This document shows, piece by piece, positions 63,581-64,000 of a stretch of DNA of 64,000 bases. Position numbers and translations under genes: made by a program. The stretch's first letter is position 1, and every line of letters begins with the position of its first letter. The notes under the pieces are model-generated. The model was not told the DNA's origin. It was given only the letters and a program-made list of their open reading frames with translations, and searched no databases. The DNA comes from Knoellia locipacati (GTDB lineage: Bacteria; Actinomycetota; Actinomycetes; Actinomycetales; Dermatophilaceae). The stretch lies in assembly GCF_007992835.1 (NCBI RefSeq), contig NZ_BKBA01000002.1:1-64000 (forward strand), written 5' to 3'.

Positions 63581-64000
63581 TCAGGCGGGGGCGGCGAGGA
63601 CGCGGCGCAGCGCCTCGATGACGACCGCCGGCGCGTCGCTGTGCACCCAGTGGGAGGCGCCCTTGACGGTGAGCTGGCGCACCCGCGGGAAGAGCGCGCG
63701 CATCGTCGGCGAGTCCTCGTCCTTGATGTAGCGCGACTCCGAGCCGGCGATCCACAGGACGGGACCGGCATACGGCTCGACGTCGCCCGGTGCGAAGGGG
63801 AAGTCGGCGATGACCGAGTGCTGGCCGCGGGCCGCGTCGGCGACGAAGAGCTCGACGTTGGCCTGCCAGCGCCACGACGTCCCCTCGCGCCGGAGGTTCT
63901 GGAGGAGGAACGCCTTGACACCGGGATCGGGCTCCTCGAACCGCGCCTCGGCGTCGGCACGGTCGCGCAGCTCCCCCAGTGGCAGGCGCTGCATCTCGTC
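63581..64000 (-). CDS. alpha/beta hydrolase, C-terminal part (cut by window edge)
   Basis: About 140 C-terminal residues are present. VLWIAGSESRYI, containing the strand before the catalytic acid, and GASHWVHSDAP, with the catalytic His, are typical of alpha/beta hydrolases such as the YbfF/epoxide-hydrolase group. The nucleophile region lies outside the window. The 126-bp gap to the amidohydrolase (63455-63580) shows nothing definite. Confidence 0.82.
   Translation of the reverse strand, partial: DEMQRLPLGELRDRADAEARFEEPDPGVKAFLLQNLRREGTSWRWQANVELFVADAARGQHSVIADFPFAPGDVEPYAGPVLWIAGSESRYIKDEDSPTMRALFPRVRQLTVKGASHWVHSDAPAVVIEALRRVLAAPA

Larger units (their letters stand above)
1192..63773. 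repeat. dispersed octamer CGGCATAC, about 52 copies on both strands
   Basis: Counted by eye; each position is the first base of the core heptamer. Plus orientation (GGCATAC, always preceded by C): 1193, 1456, 3799, 6517, 8018, 8987, 10389, 11662, 13823, 15817, 16989, 22020, 25443, 27674, 30910, 32085, 35262, 36424, 38897, 45305, 48855, 52036, 52554, 56770, 58389, 59517, 61692, 63767. Minus orientation (GTATGCC, always followed by G): 1231, 3775, 5870, 8035, 8348, 12501, 17181, 19531, 23437, 25079, 25292, 30527, 32057, 34039, 37097, 37577, 41155, 46820, 50323, 51871, 52715, 55273, 59235, 62626. About twelve are intergenic. Confidence 0.85.

Noticed and set aside
1193-63773. KOPS-like (FtsK-orienting) role for CGGCATAC
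   Set aside because: Orientation is close to even (28:24), whereas KOPS are strongly polar on each replichore.
1-64000. tRNA, rRNA, CRISPR arrays, insertion sequences or prophage
   Set aside because: I saw no cloverleaf with a CCA-type 3' end, no regular repeat-spacer array, no transposase and no phage structural genes apart from one lysozyme-like domain. The xerC recombinase is the housekeeping one.

Overview
The window reads as a high-GC (about 70% by eye) actinobacterial chromosome. Gene order, GTG starts, four-base overlaps and long Ala/Glu-rich tails on ribosomal proteins suggest an Intrasporangiaceae-like member of the Micrococcales. The family is an inference and I cannot name a genus. 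I see no tRNA, rRNA, CRISPR array or insertion sequence.

The backbone is the conserved minus-strand housekeeping stretch common to actinobacteria. Read leftwards from the right end it is: amidohydrolase, rpsP, khpA, rimM, trmD, rplS, two lepB genes, rnhB, DUF2469, yraN, comM, dprA, xerC, DUF3152, then rpsB, tsf, pyrH, frr, cdsA, rlmN, and finally dxr, rseP and ispG. These cover ribosome maturation, tRNA modification, protein export, nucleotide and phospholipid synthesis, and isoprenoid (MEP) synthesis.

Accessory blocks interrupt it. At 4-27.7 kb lie an RNase/barstar pair, two secreted cell-wall proteins, a NarL-type two-component system, an ABC exporter and a polyamine module. The module has a PotABCD importer, two aldehyde dehydrogenases, a saccharopine-dehydrogenase-like protein, an Lrp/AsnC regulator, an aminotransferase and an FAD amine oxidase. 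A LOG protein and a copper monooxygenase-like lipoprotein follow. At 34-41 kb are an MFS exporter, an AlkD-like protein, an aminotransferase, an FMO/SDR pair and a frameshifted M23 peptidase gene. At 49.6-52.4 kb, between rplS and trmD, are an orphan FetB-like permease, tandem paralogues of unknown function and a 51-residue coupled ORF. At 55-62 kb are a sulfate ABC transporter and a zinc-ribbon SDR.

The most unusual signal is not a gene. The octamer CGGCATAC occurs about 52 times by my hand count, roughly once per 1.2 kb, on both strands (28:24). It forces rare codons (ATA, TAT, GCA, GGT) inside genes, is over-represented between genes, and twice forms a perfect inverted repeat at a transcription end. 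Density, lack of strand bias and terminator use all resemble DNA-uptake sequences of Haemophilus and Neisseria. Function is unproven. Other structural signals are a 14-bp-arm palindrome before ispG, a 42-bp perfect palindrome with a spare arm, three 43-bp-period repeats at 37.9 kb, and two intergenic pairs of CGTCCACAGG, each spaced exactly 29 bp. TrmD carries a fused GNAT acetyltransferase domain.
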